From the NCBI GenBank assembly GCA_030770425.1, contig JASJFT010000353.1, forward strand, positions 1-27,012: DNA of 27,012 nucleotides, in the 5' to 3' direction. A model generated the notes under the pieces. The model ran no database searches, was not told the DNA's origin, and was given only the letters and a program-made list of their open reading frames with translations. Below are positions 1 through 10,300 of this stretch, piece after piece. The stretch is from Darksidea phi. Its lineage: Eukaryota > Ascomycota > Dothideomycetes > Pleosporales > Lentitheciaceae. Both the position numbers and the translations under genes were made by a program. The first letter of the stretch is position 1. Every line of letters starts with the position of its first letter.

Positions 1-36
1 TTCTTATAAAATATTAGATAAATCTAGATAATTAAA
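1..36 (+). pseudogene. Gypsy III copy A pol, last codons
   Basis: A few terminal pol codons of copy A are present, matching the residues that follow the chromodomain in copy B (around 25364-25399, with a YQINL-like stretch). It is assigned only by alignment to copy B; on its own it would not be recognisable. The true stop codon cannot be picked out, because RIP has turned many Gln and Trp codons into TAG or TAA. Confidence 0.5.
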
Positions 37-69
37 TATTAAATTATCTAAAATAGAAAGTTACTAAAA

Positions 70-1560
70 AAGTATTATAACTTTTATAAAGAAATAATAA
101 TATATATAAGAAATTCTAAAGAGATAAATTATATAAGTAATATTAATATAAAGAAAGAATTAAAAGATCTAACTAAAAGATACTCTTAGAACCCTACTTA
201 GGGAATACTATATAAGCGAAATAATTAGTTAAGAAAAGGAATACTATTTATTTTAGTAATAAGCTATAGCTTAAAGGATTTAGTAAGACTAGCCTTTATA
301 AATTATAATAATAGATAGACTAACTAGTAATAATAGTATTAAAATTAATAAACTAGATTTTTAATATAGATATTTATTCTATTTATATACCTTAGTAATA
401 GGAATCTTAATTAAGTACTATATAATCTATAAATAACCTAAGTAAGCTATATATACTAGATAAGAAATTCTTAGAAAAACTTTATAATACCCCCTTCTAA
501 GGAATAATAGATATTATATCTTTACTAATAATATTTCTATTAAAAATATTAGGACTATAATAGTACTAATAATATTTATAATTAGTAGTCCTAAGAGGTA
601 TATTAATTAAGAAGTTATACTTAATAAAGTAAACTTTATAGATAGTAGAGGCTATAAAGTTAATAGGTACTAAATAGCTAATACTATCTAGTTTATACTA
701 GAGGAATTAGTATAGAAAGTTATTAAAAAGATAATAGAATATATTTAATAGTACTAGAAGTTAAGCTTATATACTATAGCTATAGCCTAGTATAATTCTA
801 CCTTACTACTAGTATTCTTAATTAAACGCTTCTACTTAGTCTTATACTAGTTCTAACTAATATTAATATTAAAAGTATAGAATTATATATTCTACTAAAT
901 CTTTTTAAGTATATTAGAATCTATATCCTTATTATTATAAGTAGCTTAGGTATTATAATACTAGGTATACTTAATAATAAAGATAAGAAGGTTAAAGTAG
1001 TAGTAAAAAGTAAACTTAATCTATATAAATTATTAGTAGAACTATATTAGTAGAAAGAGAAGAAGACTAATATATACTACTAAGTAGATCTAATAATAAG
1101 CTTTATACCTACTATAGATAGTATAAATATTAGCCTTCTAATACTAGTTACTTAAAGTAATTCGATAGAGTTTAACTATATCAAACTTCTATATAAACTA
1201 GAGAAGATAGTTTATATACTAATAATATATAAGAGAGAACTAAGATTTTAGATAAATAGAAAGAGTATAGATATACTTAAAAAGGGTAGTATTACTATAC
1301 TAGCTAGTAGAAGTAATTATAATAAGAGGTAGAATCTTAAGAGTATTAAGAAATAAAGTAAAAAAATCTAAAAGTAGATATACCTTCTTATACTTATATT
1401 AAGAGAGACCGTTTTATACTTAAGCTAATAATATTTTAGATACTTATTAATAAGAGTTTAAAATATAGAAATAAAGATATTTAAAAAGATATAATATATA
1501 ATAATTTATTATTTTTTAGATAAATATCTATAAAGATATAAATAGAATTTCTCTTACTAG
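70..1560 (+). pseudogene. Post-pol ORF of gypsy III (copy A), unknown product
   Basis: This is a degenerate sense-strand coding region downstream of pol. Reading TAG/TAA as former Gln/Trp codons, protein-like stretches appear in frame 1 from about 70 to 330, frame 2 from about 596 to 880 and frame 1 from about 1018 to 1490. The last contains PTIDSINISLLILVT and KLLYKLEKIVYIL. The frame changes imply small indels. The region is purine-rich on the plus strand, as expected for a coding strand, and is shared with copy B, where the same protein stretches can be read (25433 onward). I do not recognise a family. Standard gypsy elements end at or shortly after the integrase or chromodomain, so this would be an additional ORF. 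It is not clear whether it is one protein or two. Confidence 0.45.
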
Positions 1561-2210
1561 AAGAGCTATAGATAAATAAGTAATCTAATATAATTATAAG
1601 TTATAATAAATAGTAGCTAGTAATTACTAAGTACTATTAGGTTATACTATTATAATAGATATTAAGATTAAATTAAACGAAGTTTAAACTAGTTCTAAAG
1701 TCTTTATAAAGATATTATAAGTAAGTAAAGTAATTATAGAGGTTATACTTAGTAAATAACTCTTATATAAAGATAGTAAATATTTACTAAATAGAAGTTA
1801 CTAAAAATTATCTATAAAAGGAGTAGTAATATTATTATTACTAGTATAAGGACCTATAAGAATATATATAGATTATAAGCTATAATAGTAATAGATAAAA
1901 GTTATAAACGTATATTAATAATAAACTAATACTTAAGTTATATATACTTTTTAATTAAACTAACTATATATTATAAGATTAGGGTTAAAGGCTATAAGAT
2001 TAGAAAGATTATAGAAATCTCCTATAAAGATAGTAGAATATAATATAGATACTAAATATTTAAAAGATCTTCTCTATAAAATTATTTTTTTCTTAAAAAT
2101 AGAGTTTTTTAGAAGTATAGATACTTAAATAAACTTTTTTAAAGGAAGTAAGAGAACTAATAGAATATATTATAGTAAATAACTCTTTATAAGGGCTAGA
2201 ATGGTCTTTA

Positions 2211-2223
2211 GAAAAGAAGAAAG
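2211..2223 (+). other. Candidate polypurine tract of gypsy III copy A
   Basis: An uninterrupted run of 13 purines lies 3 bases before the first 110-bp unit. Its place just upstream of a candidate LTR on the sense strand is where plus-strand DNA synthesis would be primed. Confidence 0.5.
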
Positions 2224-2226
2224 TTA

Positions 2227-2448
2227 TATTATACCTACTTTTACTAGAGGACTTCTAGATTATTATCGGCCTAGCTATAGTTATATACTAGACCCTATAT
2301 AGTTCTATATTTTACTATTATATCTTCTTAAGAATTTATTATACCTACTTCTACTAGAGAACTTCTAGATTATTATTAACCTAGTTATAATTACGTACTA
2401 GACCCTATATAGTTCTACGTCCTACTATTATATCTTCTTAAAAATTTA
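2227..2448 (+). repeat. Two tandem 110-bp units, candidate LTR-LTR junction of gypsy III
   Basis: Unit 1 (2227-2336) and unit 2 (2337-2446) both begin TATTATACCTAC and both contain CTAGACCCTATATAGTTCTA. Homology runs through to 2448, and differences are C/T or G/A. A polypurine run precedes the pair and the gag frame of copy B starts about 110 bases after it. The order is therefore purine tract, repeat, repeat, leader, gag, as expected for a 3' LTR directly abutting a 5' LTR. A RIP-altered TG start would read TA, as seen; the 3' terminus is not clear-cut. At 110 bp these would be very short LTRs. The alternative is one longer LTR with an internal tandem duplication. Confidence 0.45.
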
Positions 2449-2560
2449 TCTTATCTCTATTTAAATATAATCCTTTTACTATCTTAGTATTTTTATACCT
2501 ATCTACCTATATATACCTTATAATTTAAATCCTTTTTACTCCTTTTTAAGAACTAGTAGT
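2449..2560 (+). other. Leader between repeat pair and gag of gypsy III copy B
   Basis: This short AT-rich stretch has no recognisable gene. A tRNA primer-binding site would be expected at its start, but none can be recognised after RIP. Confidence 0.3.
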
Positions 2561-2887
2561 ATAGTATCGATATTAAAAGCTAATACTTTAAAAGTTCTTA
2601 TTAATTATACTATACGACGTCTATTTAGAGCTATTAGTATATCTTCTTATACTATCTACTTAAAGAAGAATACCTACTTTAGTATCTATTTATCTAATAG
2701 ATAAAATAATCCTAATATATAGCTAGTCGACGAAGTATACTAGTAGCGCTTTAAGTTTAGTAAATAATAAGTTTAAAAACTAGAATTAGATAATAAGAAT
2801 AACTACTAGTTAGAGGACCTATTTAACTTTAAAAATATTTAGAAGGGTTAATATATCTTTAAAATTCCTATAATCTATATATAGTAT
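2561..2887 (+). pseudogene. Gypsy III copy B gag, N-terminal segment
   Basis: This is the first part of the gag-like frame of gypsy III. The start is placed at an ATA at 2561 that can be a RIP-altered ATG. The frame then reads coherently (ANTLKVLINYTIRRLFRAIS; LVDEVYQQRFKFSKQQVQ) with only TAG/TAA interruptions, up to the insertion of element IV at 2888. Deleting element IV and one TSD copy joins codon 2885-2887 to 4003 in the same frame. Gag proteins coat the genomic RNA and form the virus-like particle. The call rests on position (upstream of pol, downstream of the candidate LTR) and frame continuity; I saw no diagnostic gag motif. Confidence 0.55.
2875..2887. repeat. Target-site duplication of element IV copy 1, left
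   Basis: CTATATATAGTAT is repeated exactly at 3990-4002. The last three bases could belong to the element instead, giving a 10-bp duplication. Confidence 0.7.
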
Positions 2888-3185
2888 TTAATTTAGATTT
2901 ATATAGTAGGAGTCTCTTTAAAAGGTCCGTACGAAATATAGTAGGAGTTTATATATAGTAGAGGTACTATACTTATATCTTATATACGATAATAGAGCTA
3001 TAGAGCTATATATAGTATAATAAGATAATATTTCGAATATTAAGGCGCTAGACGAGAAATAATATATAATATCGAACTATAGAGCCTAGTTAGGAGACCA
3101 ATAGTAGTAGCGAGGAGTTAGCGTACTAATACTACTACCTACTACCTATAGTATAAAAATTACCCGCGATAATACTAGTATCCTA

Positions 3186-3255
3186 CTTACTATATCTATC
3201 TCTTATCCTTAGCTAGCTTCCTTACTATATCTATCTCTTATCCTTAGCCAGCTTC
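3186..3255 (+). repeat. 2 x 35-bp tandem repeat in element IV copy 1
   Basis: Two adjacent 35-bp units (3186-3220 and 3221-3255) share CTTACTATATCTATCTCTTA. They differ at one base in the second half (CTAG against CCAG), a C/T difference. The same pair is present in copy 2 around 23560-23625, so it belongs to the element. It lies just upstream of the candidate start codon. Confidence 0.8.
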
Positions 3256-3279
3256 CTTATATTAATACCTATTAACTAG

Positions 3280-3986
3280 ATGTCTTTACCAACGATCGTT
3301 CGCCTAGTCCTTTAGTAGGAGGTACTAGAGTATAATAGCCTATTCGAGTGTAGTACTCTAAACGTTTCGAATATCGCGGCGGAGTATCCCCGGCGTTATA
3401 GAAGGAAGGTACTATTAATAGGGCTCCTTGATTATAATAACCGTTGGTATAAAACTAACTATACGTTAGATATATTCGAGGAAACGAGCGGCGATAGGAT
3501 TCTCGTATAGTTGTTAATAGTTACCTATATTATATTCCTATCCGAGGCCCTATATAACGAGGATAGGCGTTTCGTCTAGAGGTAGCTGTACCGTCTACGT
3601 AGGCTAGAGGAAAAGCTTATATAGGGAAGACTATTAAGGAAGAAGGAATCAGCCTTCTTAAGAGGCTATCGAGGGAGCGAATACCTAACGTAGAAGATAG
3701 AGCTGGTATCTATAGTAGATACGATATAAACGATGGTATAGAGGCTTATATCGAATATAGAGGAACTAGTAGGGATAGATAGGACGGAGGATAATAGGGA
3801 TACCTAGCTAGGGAGGCTTACTATCGTTATTAGTAGGGGATTCGGCGTTATTGGTATATTTAACTATCTATTATATAAGATATCGAAATATTAAAATATA
3901 ATAAGGTAATTAGAATTACGAAAAATATAGCTAGCCTAGGAGCTAACGTAACGTTACGCCGGGTAGTAGCCTAAGCTCCTAGAGGA
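3280..3986 (+). pseudogene. Element IV ORF, copy 1, unknown protein of about 235 residues
   Basis: The frame starts at a surviving ATG at 3280 and runs to the element's 3' end, interrupted only by TAG/TAA triplets explicable as RIP-altered Gln codons. Visible stretches include MSLPTIVRLVLQQEVLEYNS, YPRRYRRKVLLIGLLDYNN, and a charged, probably helical segment LYRLRRLEEKLIQGRLLRKK. A last stretch of about 30 residues follows the first in-frame TAA (3892); that TAA may be the true stop or an altered Gln. The same protein can be read on the minus strand in copy 2 despite heavier damage. Copy 1 has lost about 61 bp relative to copy 2 near codon 196, where a short direct repeat (CTAT) flanks the gap, so copy 2 is probably nearer the original there. 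I do not recognise the family. No signal peptide or transmembrane helix is obvious. Confidence 0.6.
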
Positions 3987-3989
3987 GGG

Positions 3990-4002
3990 CTATATATAGT
4001 AT
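3990..4002. repeat. Target-site duplication of element IV copy 1, right
   Basis: Exact copy of 2875-2887. The gag frame of gypsy III resumes at 4003. Confidence 0.7.
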
Positions 4003-5017
4003 AACGATAAAAATATCTTAAAGATATTTAATAAACTATTATCTTTTAATAGGGCTTTAATAATAGCTATAACTAATAGGGACTACTAATCTATATAAGA
4101 AAATAATAAAATATCTAGCTATAAAAATACGACTTATATAAGTAGATTTTAACTATACTAATTTTTAGCTCTTACTATACTATCTATATTAGAAGCTAAT
4201 AATACCCTAATAGATAATAATTATCTAGGTATAGTTTATACTATATCTATCTATACTCTAACCTTAGGTAAAGTACTTTTAGTTAAAATAGTATAAATAT
4301 TACTTAATCTTTAATACTAGAGTATACTAGTCGACTAGATCAAGGCTATATAAGTAGATTTTACTATAATTTAAGTAGTCTTTAAACTAGTTATAATAAC
4401 TTCTTAGACTATAATTAGTTTACCCCTAGTAGACGATACTTATTAAAAACTATTTAATCTAATTAAGATTAAAAACCCTTCTATACTAAGCTTATTAAAG
4501 AAAACCCTAATAATTTAAGCTATAGACTATTAGATTAGAGATATTAATAGTTTCTTCTAAATTAACTTTATTACTACTAATACCTTTAAGTATACTATAT
4601 AGATTATAATACTTATTAAGAATAATATATATTATAATCTACTAGTTTAAGCTATTAATAATAGTAAAGTTATTATATAATTTTAATTATAAACGAAGCT
4701 TAAAAGCTTTATAAAGAACCTCGTTCTAATAAAATTTAATAACTACTTTAAGTTTTAGAATATTAAATAGTACTAAGATAATAGCTTTAACTTCTTCTTT
4801 AATTATTTTATAACTTATAAAGTTATCTTAAAAATAAAGTCTTATAATAACGATATAAGTTTTAATATATTAAAGATATCTTTAGTATAAAATAAGTATT
4901 TAAAACCTTTATATTATAAAATATAAAAGAGTAGCTAGCTTAAGAATATATAAACTTAGTTATAGTTTAAATATATCTTATAAAATATAGAGATAATAAT
5001 ATACTCTACCTTTATAT
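4003..5017 (+). pseudogene. Gypsy III copy B gag, central segment
   Basis: This continues the frame of 2561-2887 after element IV is removed, reading in one frame for about 340 codons with only TAG/TAA interruptions. Examples are NKLLSFNRALIIAITNRD, INFITTNTFKYTIQIIILIK and SFIKNLVLIKFNNYFKFQN. The last segment resembles the helical capsid region of Ty3/gypsy Gag in character, but that is a weak resemblance. The frame is cut at 5017 by element I (TSD TATAT) and continues at 19591. No CCHC zinc knuckle was found in this segment. Confidence 0.55.
5013..5017. repeat. Target-site duplication of gypsy I, left
   Basis: TATAT lies directly before the left LTR and is matched by TATAT at 19586-19590. 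It is low in complexity, so it carries weight only together with the LTR ends. Confidence 0.65.
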
Positions 5018-5187
5018 TATTAGAAAATAGATTCTTAAAAAGATAATATAGAGGATAAGTTCCCTAGTTAGAAGTAAATAATAGTATTCTAGTATAGACG
5101 AGATAAATCGCTACCCTTCTAGGGTACGATCCGCCTAAGAGATATATAAGACTATTAGATAACTCCCTTAGAGGCCGATACCTAATA
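5018..5187 (-). repeat. Gypsy I 3' LTR (left end)
   Basis: This 170-bp direct repeat matches 19416-19585. It starts TATTAG and ends CTAATA, the RIP forms of TGTTAG...CTAACA with short inverted termini. The two LTRs have equal length and differ by C/T and G/A changes only, as far as I compared them. Confidence 0.85.
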
Positions 5188-5202
5188 TTATCCCCCTTCT
5201 TA
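5188..5202 (-). other. Gypsy I polypurine tract
   Basis: On the minus strand this reads AAGAAGGGGGATAA immediately before the 3' LTR. It is the expected plus-strand primer site and it fixes the orientation. Confidence 0.65.
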
Positions 5203-5649
5203 GGACTCCTCGACCCAAGAAGTCTAAAAAACCTTTTTAAATACCTTTTAGTTTATTTCTTACCTCTTTACTAATTCTAGAGTTACTTAGATCTAGGTTA
5301 ATTCTATAAGCGACCTTAATACCCTATTAAAGATAAAAACTATCCCCGAGCCTCTTTTAGTCCTATTTAGGTCTATTTTAGCTTAGAATTAGACCTCTAT
5401 ATAGGCTTTTAGAAGGGCTTTACTTTTCTCTTACCTTAACTAATAGGATATTATACGGCCGCCGCGCTAGTAGATTATATAATCTTAGTAATAAATAAAA
5501 GTCTTAGTACTTAATTATAGATATCCCTAGTCTAATCTTTTATTTTCTTTTTCTAATATCTCTTTATTATATTTCTAGGTAAGTATTCTATTCTTTCTCT
5601 AGGAAGTTTTAGACGTATTTAGGTATTAATAGGTATAAATTTCCTCTTT

Positions 5650-7080
5650 TTATACTCTTTAGTTTCTTTTTTATCTAAATTAGCTTTATAACTCCTCTAG
5701 AATAGATAGTACTTCTAAGAAGTATTTTATTAAAAATTATTAGCTTAAAGCTATTCTTAAGAATAGTATATATACTAAATTATTATATATCTTCTATATT
5801 ACTATTATAGTAGAGAAAGATATTATTAGTTAAGCCTAATAGTACTTTTTTAACCTAAACGATAATAAATAGAACTTTTATAAGTTCGAGGATTACTAGT
5901 AGAAGTATTATAAGAATTACTTATATAAATAGTCTTTTTATTTCGTAGTAGATCGCCTTTAAATACTTTTAGGCGTTTTTAGACTATAATTAACCCTATT
6001 AAGTTTTTCTAAAGTATCTTTATAGCCTTAAATATATTAAGACTTAAATCGAAATTATTTTAAGCCCTAACTAGGAGGTTCTCGACTATTACTATAAGAG
6101 GGAGTAGAAGTATATTATTACGCGCTAGAAAGAGACTAATACTAACCCTAATATACTAGTTTCCTTCGACTCTACTACTATAGATACTCTAGAGAACGTC
6201 TTATCTATATTAACTACTTAAATACCCTTTATCTATTCTTAGAAGGAAGTACCTACTATAGCGATCTAAAGATAATATTATTAAGTTAATAAGAAAGTAA
6301 TAAGCCTATATAATTAGCTAATAGCTAATTTAAAAGAGTAGGTTCCTTTTAGGTACTATTAGACGTATTTAATTAAATTTTCGACTAATATACTCTAAAG
6401 GGAGTAGTTTATTCTTTAATAAATTTTAAGAATATAATAGAGTTCTTACTTTAGATAATTAGTATACTTAGGTAGATATTATATTCTATAGTTATTACTA
6501 AGATAATAAAAGTTTTTAAAAGAAATTAAAATAGAACTATTTTAATAATAAGACTAATAATAAGTCTTTTAATCTTCTTTTTCCTAAAAAAGAGTATATA
6601 AATAGTATTAGGGATTTTTTAGATATATTTAAATACTAATTAGTATATTTAGACCCCTAGTAATTTATAATATACTATTAAGATTAATCTTAAGCTTAAG
6701 AAGACTCGTAAAAAGGCTACGAAGTAATAGCGCCGTCGTAAGACTAAGAGGAAGAAAGAATCTACCTTTAATAGTAAACGGGTATCTATTAGACGCGGTT
6801 TAGTACTAAATTATAGTTATAGTAGTAATATAAATCGACTTACTCCTCGTAGTAGTTACTAGATCTAGGCTACTCGTCTTAAAGAGTTTAATAGTACTTA
6901 TAATATTAATTTCTATAATATATCTTCTACTTAGAAATTAAAGAAGAATTAAGAGTATTAGATAGTTTTTAACTTTACTTACTAGTTATTTAGTATAATA
7001 TAGCGACTTTAGACCTTTTCGGGTATATTTAGACAAAATTTATCTCTCTTTCTTAGAAAATAAGGTACTTGGTATAATAT
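5650..7080 (+). pseudogene. Candidate antisense ORF in gypsy I, unknown product
   Basis: This lies between the end of pol and the 3' LTR of gypsy I, on the strand opposite to gag-pol. Protein-like stretches read in three frame segments. About 5690-5960 includes NFYKFEDYQQKYYKNYLYK. About 5961-6510 includes NILVSFDSTTIDTLENVLSI and VNKKVISLYNQLIANLKEQ. About 6602-7060 includes the very basic KKTRKKATKQQRRRKTKRKK. The plus strand is purine-rich here, unlike the pol region to the right. Frame changes imply indels or introns. I recognise no family; the basic patch would suit nuclear or nucleic-acid binding. With TGA absent and TAA/TAG ignored, openness proves little, so the call rests on composition and on the analogous ORF in gypsy II. 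Confidence 0.35.
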
Positions 7081-7399
7081 AGGTCTTTTTTATAATACCT
7101 AGCTATAAATTTCGACGTTTAGAATAGATTTACGCCTAACTAGTTTATCTAATAGAATATTAGAAAACTCTAGCTCTTAGGTAATTATAATCTTATTAAT
7201 TACCTCTAACTTTACCCTTTTATAATTAAATATAACTAATTATACTATCTCTTCCTTTTCTTAATACTATTAAACTACTACTAAGAATATTTCTACTAGT
7301 AAAAATCTTAGACCCTTCGGCCTTAAGAGAAATCTAATTTAGAAATATTTTTCTTAAAATATATTACTAATAATAAAAGGTATATTAAAATAGTTTTAT

Positions 7400-10300
7400 T
7401 CTTAATAGACTTTTCTATTTATTACTATTCCCCTTCTTAGTAACTAATAATCCGGTAGTTATTTTTTAGACTTTTTAGATATCTTTTAGCGCCTTAAGGT
7501 AATTCCTTTCTTTAAATAGAATATTTTAAGTATATTTCTACTTATATTTATATTAGATTCTTAAGAGTTCTCTTCTAGTAGGTAATCTTTCTAAAAAACT
7601 AGATAATATTAATTTTCGTCTTTATCTCGTTCTCTATTAATTAATTTATTAATTTCGTAGATATTATCTTCTACTTATTAGAACGTATCTATAGTTAGAC
7701 CTTTTAGATATAGTAATAATCCCTTTAGATTATATAGTTCTAGTAGGGATATATAAAAGACTAAATAGATATCTAGGGTACCTAGTAGGTCTACTTAGTA
7801 GACTACTATTTTAATTTTTTCTATTACTATACCTAGGCCTAAGTATTTCTAGTCTAATTTCTTTTTTAGGTAATAAGACCTAAAGTAGTATATTAAAATA
7901 TATACTTAGTCCCCTATCTCTAGTTTAAGGGGTATTCTTTTCTTATTTTAAAGTTATTATTAGTATTTATTAATAACCTTAAGTTTTCGGATATATTTAG
8001 TCCTAATCTTAATTAATCTAGTAGCTATTACGTACCTATAGGGCGATTCTCTATTACTAAGCAACCGAATAGGCTAATCTATACCTTATAGTATAAATTC
8101 GTAATAGATATAAAATAGTATTTACTTTATAGTTAAATATATACTATTATTATACGTAAACTTCGCTAAGAATATCTATAGTACCTAATTATCTTATTTA
8201 ATATAATAATAGTATCTTAGGTATTATTCTAGCGTTTAGTTCTATCTTTTAATTTAACTATTAATTTATAGATAGTATATAAAAATAAGAACCCTTTTTA
8301 AGTTTAAATAATAATTAAAAGAGTTTTAATACTTCGTATTTATAATTAGACCTCGATTAGATAGAACTATAGTAGAAGTACTATATAATCGGATAATCTT
8401 ATAAATCTAGGCTTAGACTAAATCGATACCGTCCTAATTACTTTATACTAGGATATAGTATACTATTTTAAAAAAATAATATACTATAACTAGAATAGTA
8501 TTATATACTACTCTATTATTTTTACTTAGGAATAGTTTAGTAATAAAATCTATTATAATCTCTTACTAAGGACTACTAAGAATCGGTAATAGTTATAATA
8601 GATTATATAGTTTATAACGACGGGCGACTACTTTATTATAATATATATAGTCGTAGATATACTTTCTTATTATCTTTATTATCTTAATCTATATATATTT
8701 TCTCTATAGCTTAGCTAATATCCTTATTACGCCGAAATAGCTAGATAGAGGGGTATTATAGTACTTTTAGATTACTATAACTATTTCTTCTATCGTTATA
8801 AGATATTTAGGTCTATTTTAGTACGTTTTATTATCTTTAAAGTCTATAGAAGTTTCTATATCTTTATTTATCTCTAACTCTTTATTAAGATTACTCTTAA
8901 TACCTATTAAGTTATTTAGATTATTAGAGTTCTCCTCTATTTCTAAGTTATCTTCTTTCTCCCTTACTAATACCTCTCGATAGTATTTTATCTTCTTTTA
9001 AGCTAAGTCTTTATATTAAAAGCGATAAATAGTCCTTTTTATTTTATTAGTTTTTTCTTAGGCCGTTATAGCTCGCGTAATAGTAGTAATAAGAGTACTA
9101 GCCTTTTATAGACTCTTACTTAGTAAATCTTATATTAGCTTAATAAAAAACTTATTTTATTTTTATACTAGTTCTTTTACCTCTATAATATAATTAGGTT
9201 AATATAAGAATCTATCCGTCGGGTTTATAAATCTTAATTAGTATTTAATAATAAAATCGAACTTTAATAGTACTAAATAGAAATAGACTTAATATTAATT
9301 AAGAGATTTTATCTCTATAAACTATTTTAGGTTATTATAGTCTATAAGTACTTTAAAAAACTATTTATTAAGGTAATATCTCTAATAGATTAAACTCTTA
9401 ATAATTATAAGGAGTTCTTAGTCGTATATATTATAATTATACTTAGTTATAACTAATTTTCTTAAATAGAAGTTAATAGGCCTCTATTAGACCTTTCTAT
9501 TACTATTAGATATTAATTAACTTAATATATCTACGATTACGTCTTCTAAGGTATTAATCTTTACCTTAGTTTCTTATTCCCTCTTAAAATAAGTAAGAAT
9601 TAGTATTATAGTAAATAAGTCTTTTAGCTTATTCTATATCTTTCTTCTCTTTAGATCTATATCTAGGAGTTAGCTTTTCTTCCTTCTTATAGCTTATTTA
9701 GCTTGGGTAGCTCTAGACGTCTTTTATATTATTTAGATAAGTAGAAGTACTTTTTAACTAAATTTATTAATAAAACGACGATAATAGTTTATAAAGCTAA
9801 TAAATATATAAATATCGTATATAGTATAGGGTATAGACTATTCTTAAATAGTTTTAATCCTTTCTAGGTCTATCGAGATTCCTTTAAGTATAATTAGATA
9901 CCCTAAATATTCTATAAACCTAGTATATTATTCGTACTTCTTTAGGTTATAAAAAAGCTTTACTTTACGTAATCTTTATAATACTTCCTAAATATATACC
10001 TTATATTTCTTCTTTATATTAGAGAAGATTAAAATATTATCGAGGTATATAATATACGTTATATCTACTAATCCTACTAGAATATAGTTAATATAGGCCT
10101 AAAAGATAGCTAGGGCGTTTATTAGTCTAAAAGATATTACTATATATTTAAAATATCTATAATATATTTAGAAGGTAGTCTTTTATTTATTCTCTTCCCT
10201 TATTTAGACCTAGTAGTAAGCTTTACTTAAGTTAAGCTTAGTAAACTATCTTACCTAAGCTAAATATTCTAAAGATTCTTAGATTAGAGGTAAAGAACTA

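Larger units (their letters stand above)
1..2226 (+). mobile_element. Gypsy element III, copy A, 3' part (truncated by window edge)
   Basis: This is the 3' end of a RIP-mutated Ty3/gypsy element on the plus strand. It aligns with 25364-27012 at a constant offset of 25363 at both ends. Differences are overwhelmingly C/T and G/A transitions, plus occasional 1-bp indels. In copy B the matching point lies just past the chromodomain of pol, so the first 30 or so bases here are the last pol codons. The rest is a post-pol region of about 2.2 kb that ends at a polypurine run (2211-2223), followed by a tandem 110-bp pair. The window edge removes everything upstream. The stretch 1650-2210 lies beyond the aligned part of copy B; it looks like the same degenerate coding material, but I could not assign a frame to it. 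Confidence 0.75.
2888..3989 (+). mobile_element. Element IV copy 1, mobile element of unknown class
   Basis: This roughly 1.1-kb unit recurs inverted at 22779-23939 and is flanked here by its own 13-bp direct repeat. The two copies align along their whole length and part company exactly at the TSDs, which defines the ends. I see no terminal inverted repeats and no LTRs. One end starts TTAATTTAGATTT; the other ends in a purine-rich run that differs between copies. It carries a long 5' untranslated part with a 2 x 35-bp tandem repeat, then a frame for a protein of about 235 residues. Compared with copy 2 it lacks about 61 bp near 3866 and about 14 bp near 3020. It keeps many more CA/TG dinucleotides than the surrounding gypsy DNA. 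TSDs of 10-14 bp without inverted repeats would fit a non-LTR (target-primed) element or a retroposed gene better than an LTR element. Confidence 0.7.

Noticed and set aside
2888..3989. Element IV as a Mutator-like DNA transposon
   Set aside because: The TSD length could fit, but there are no terminal inverted repeats and no transposase motif.
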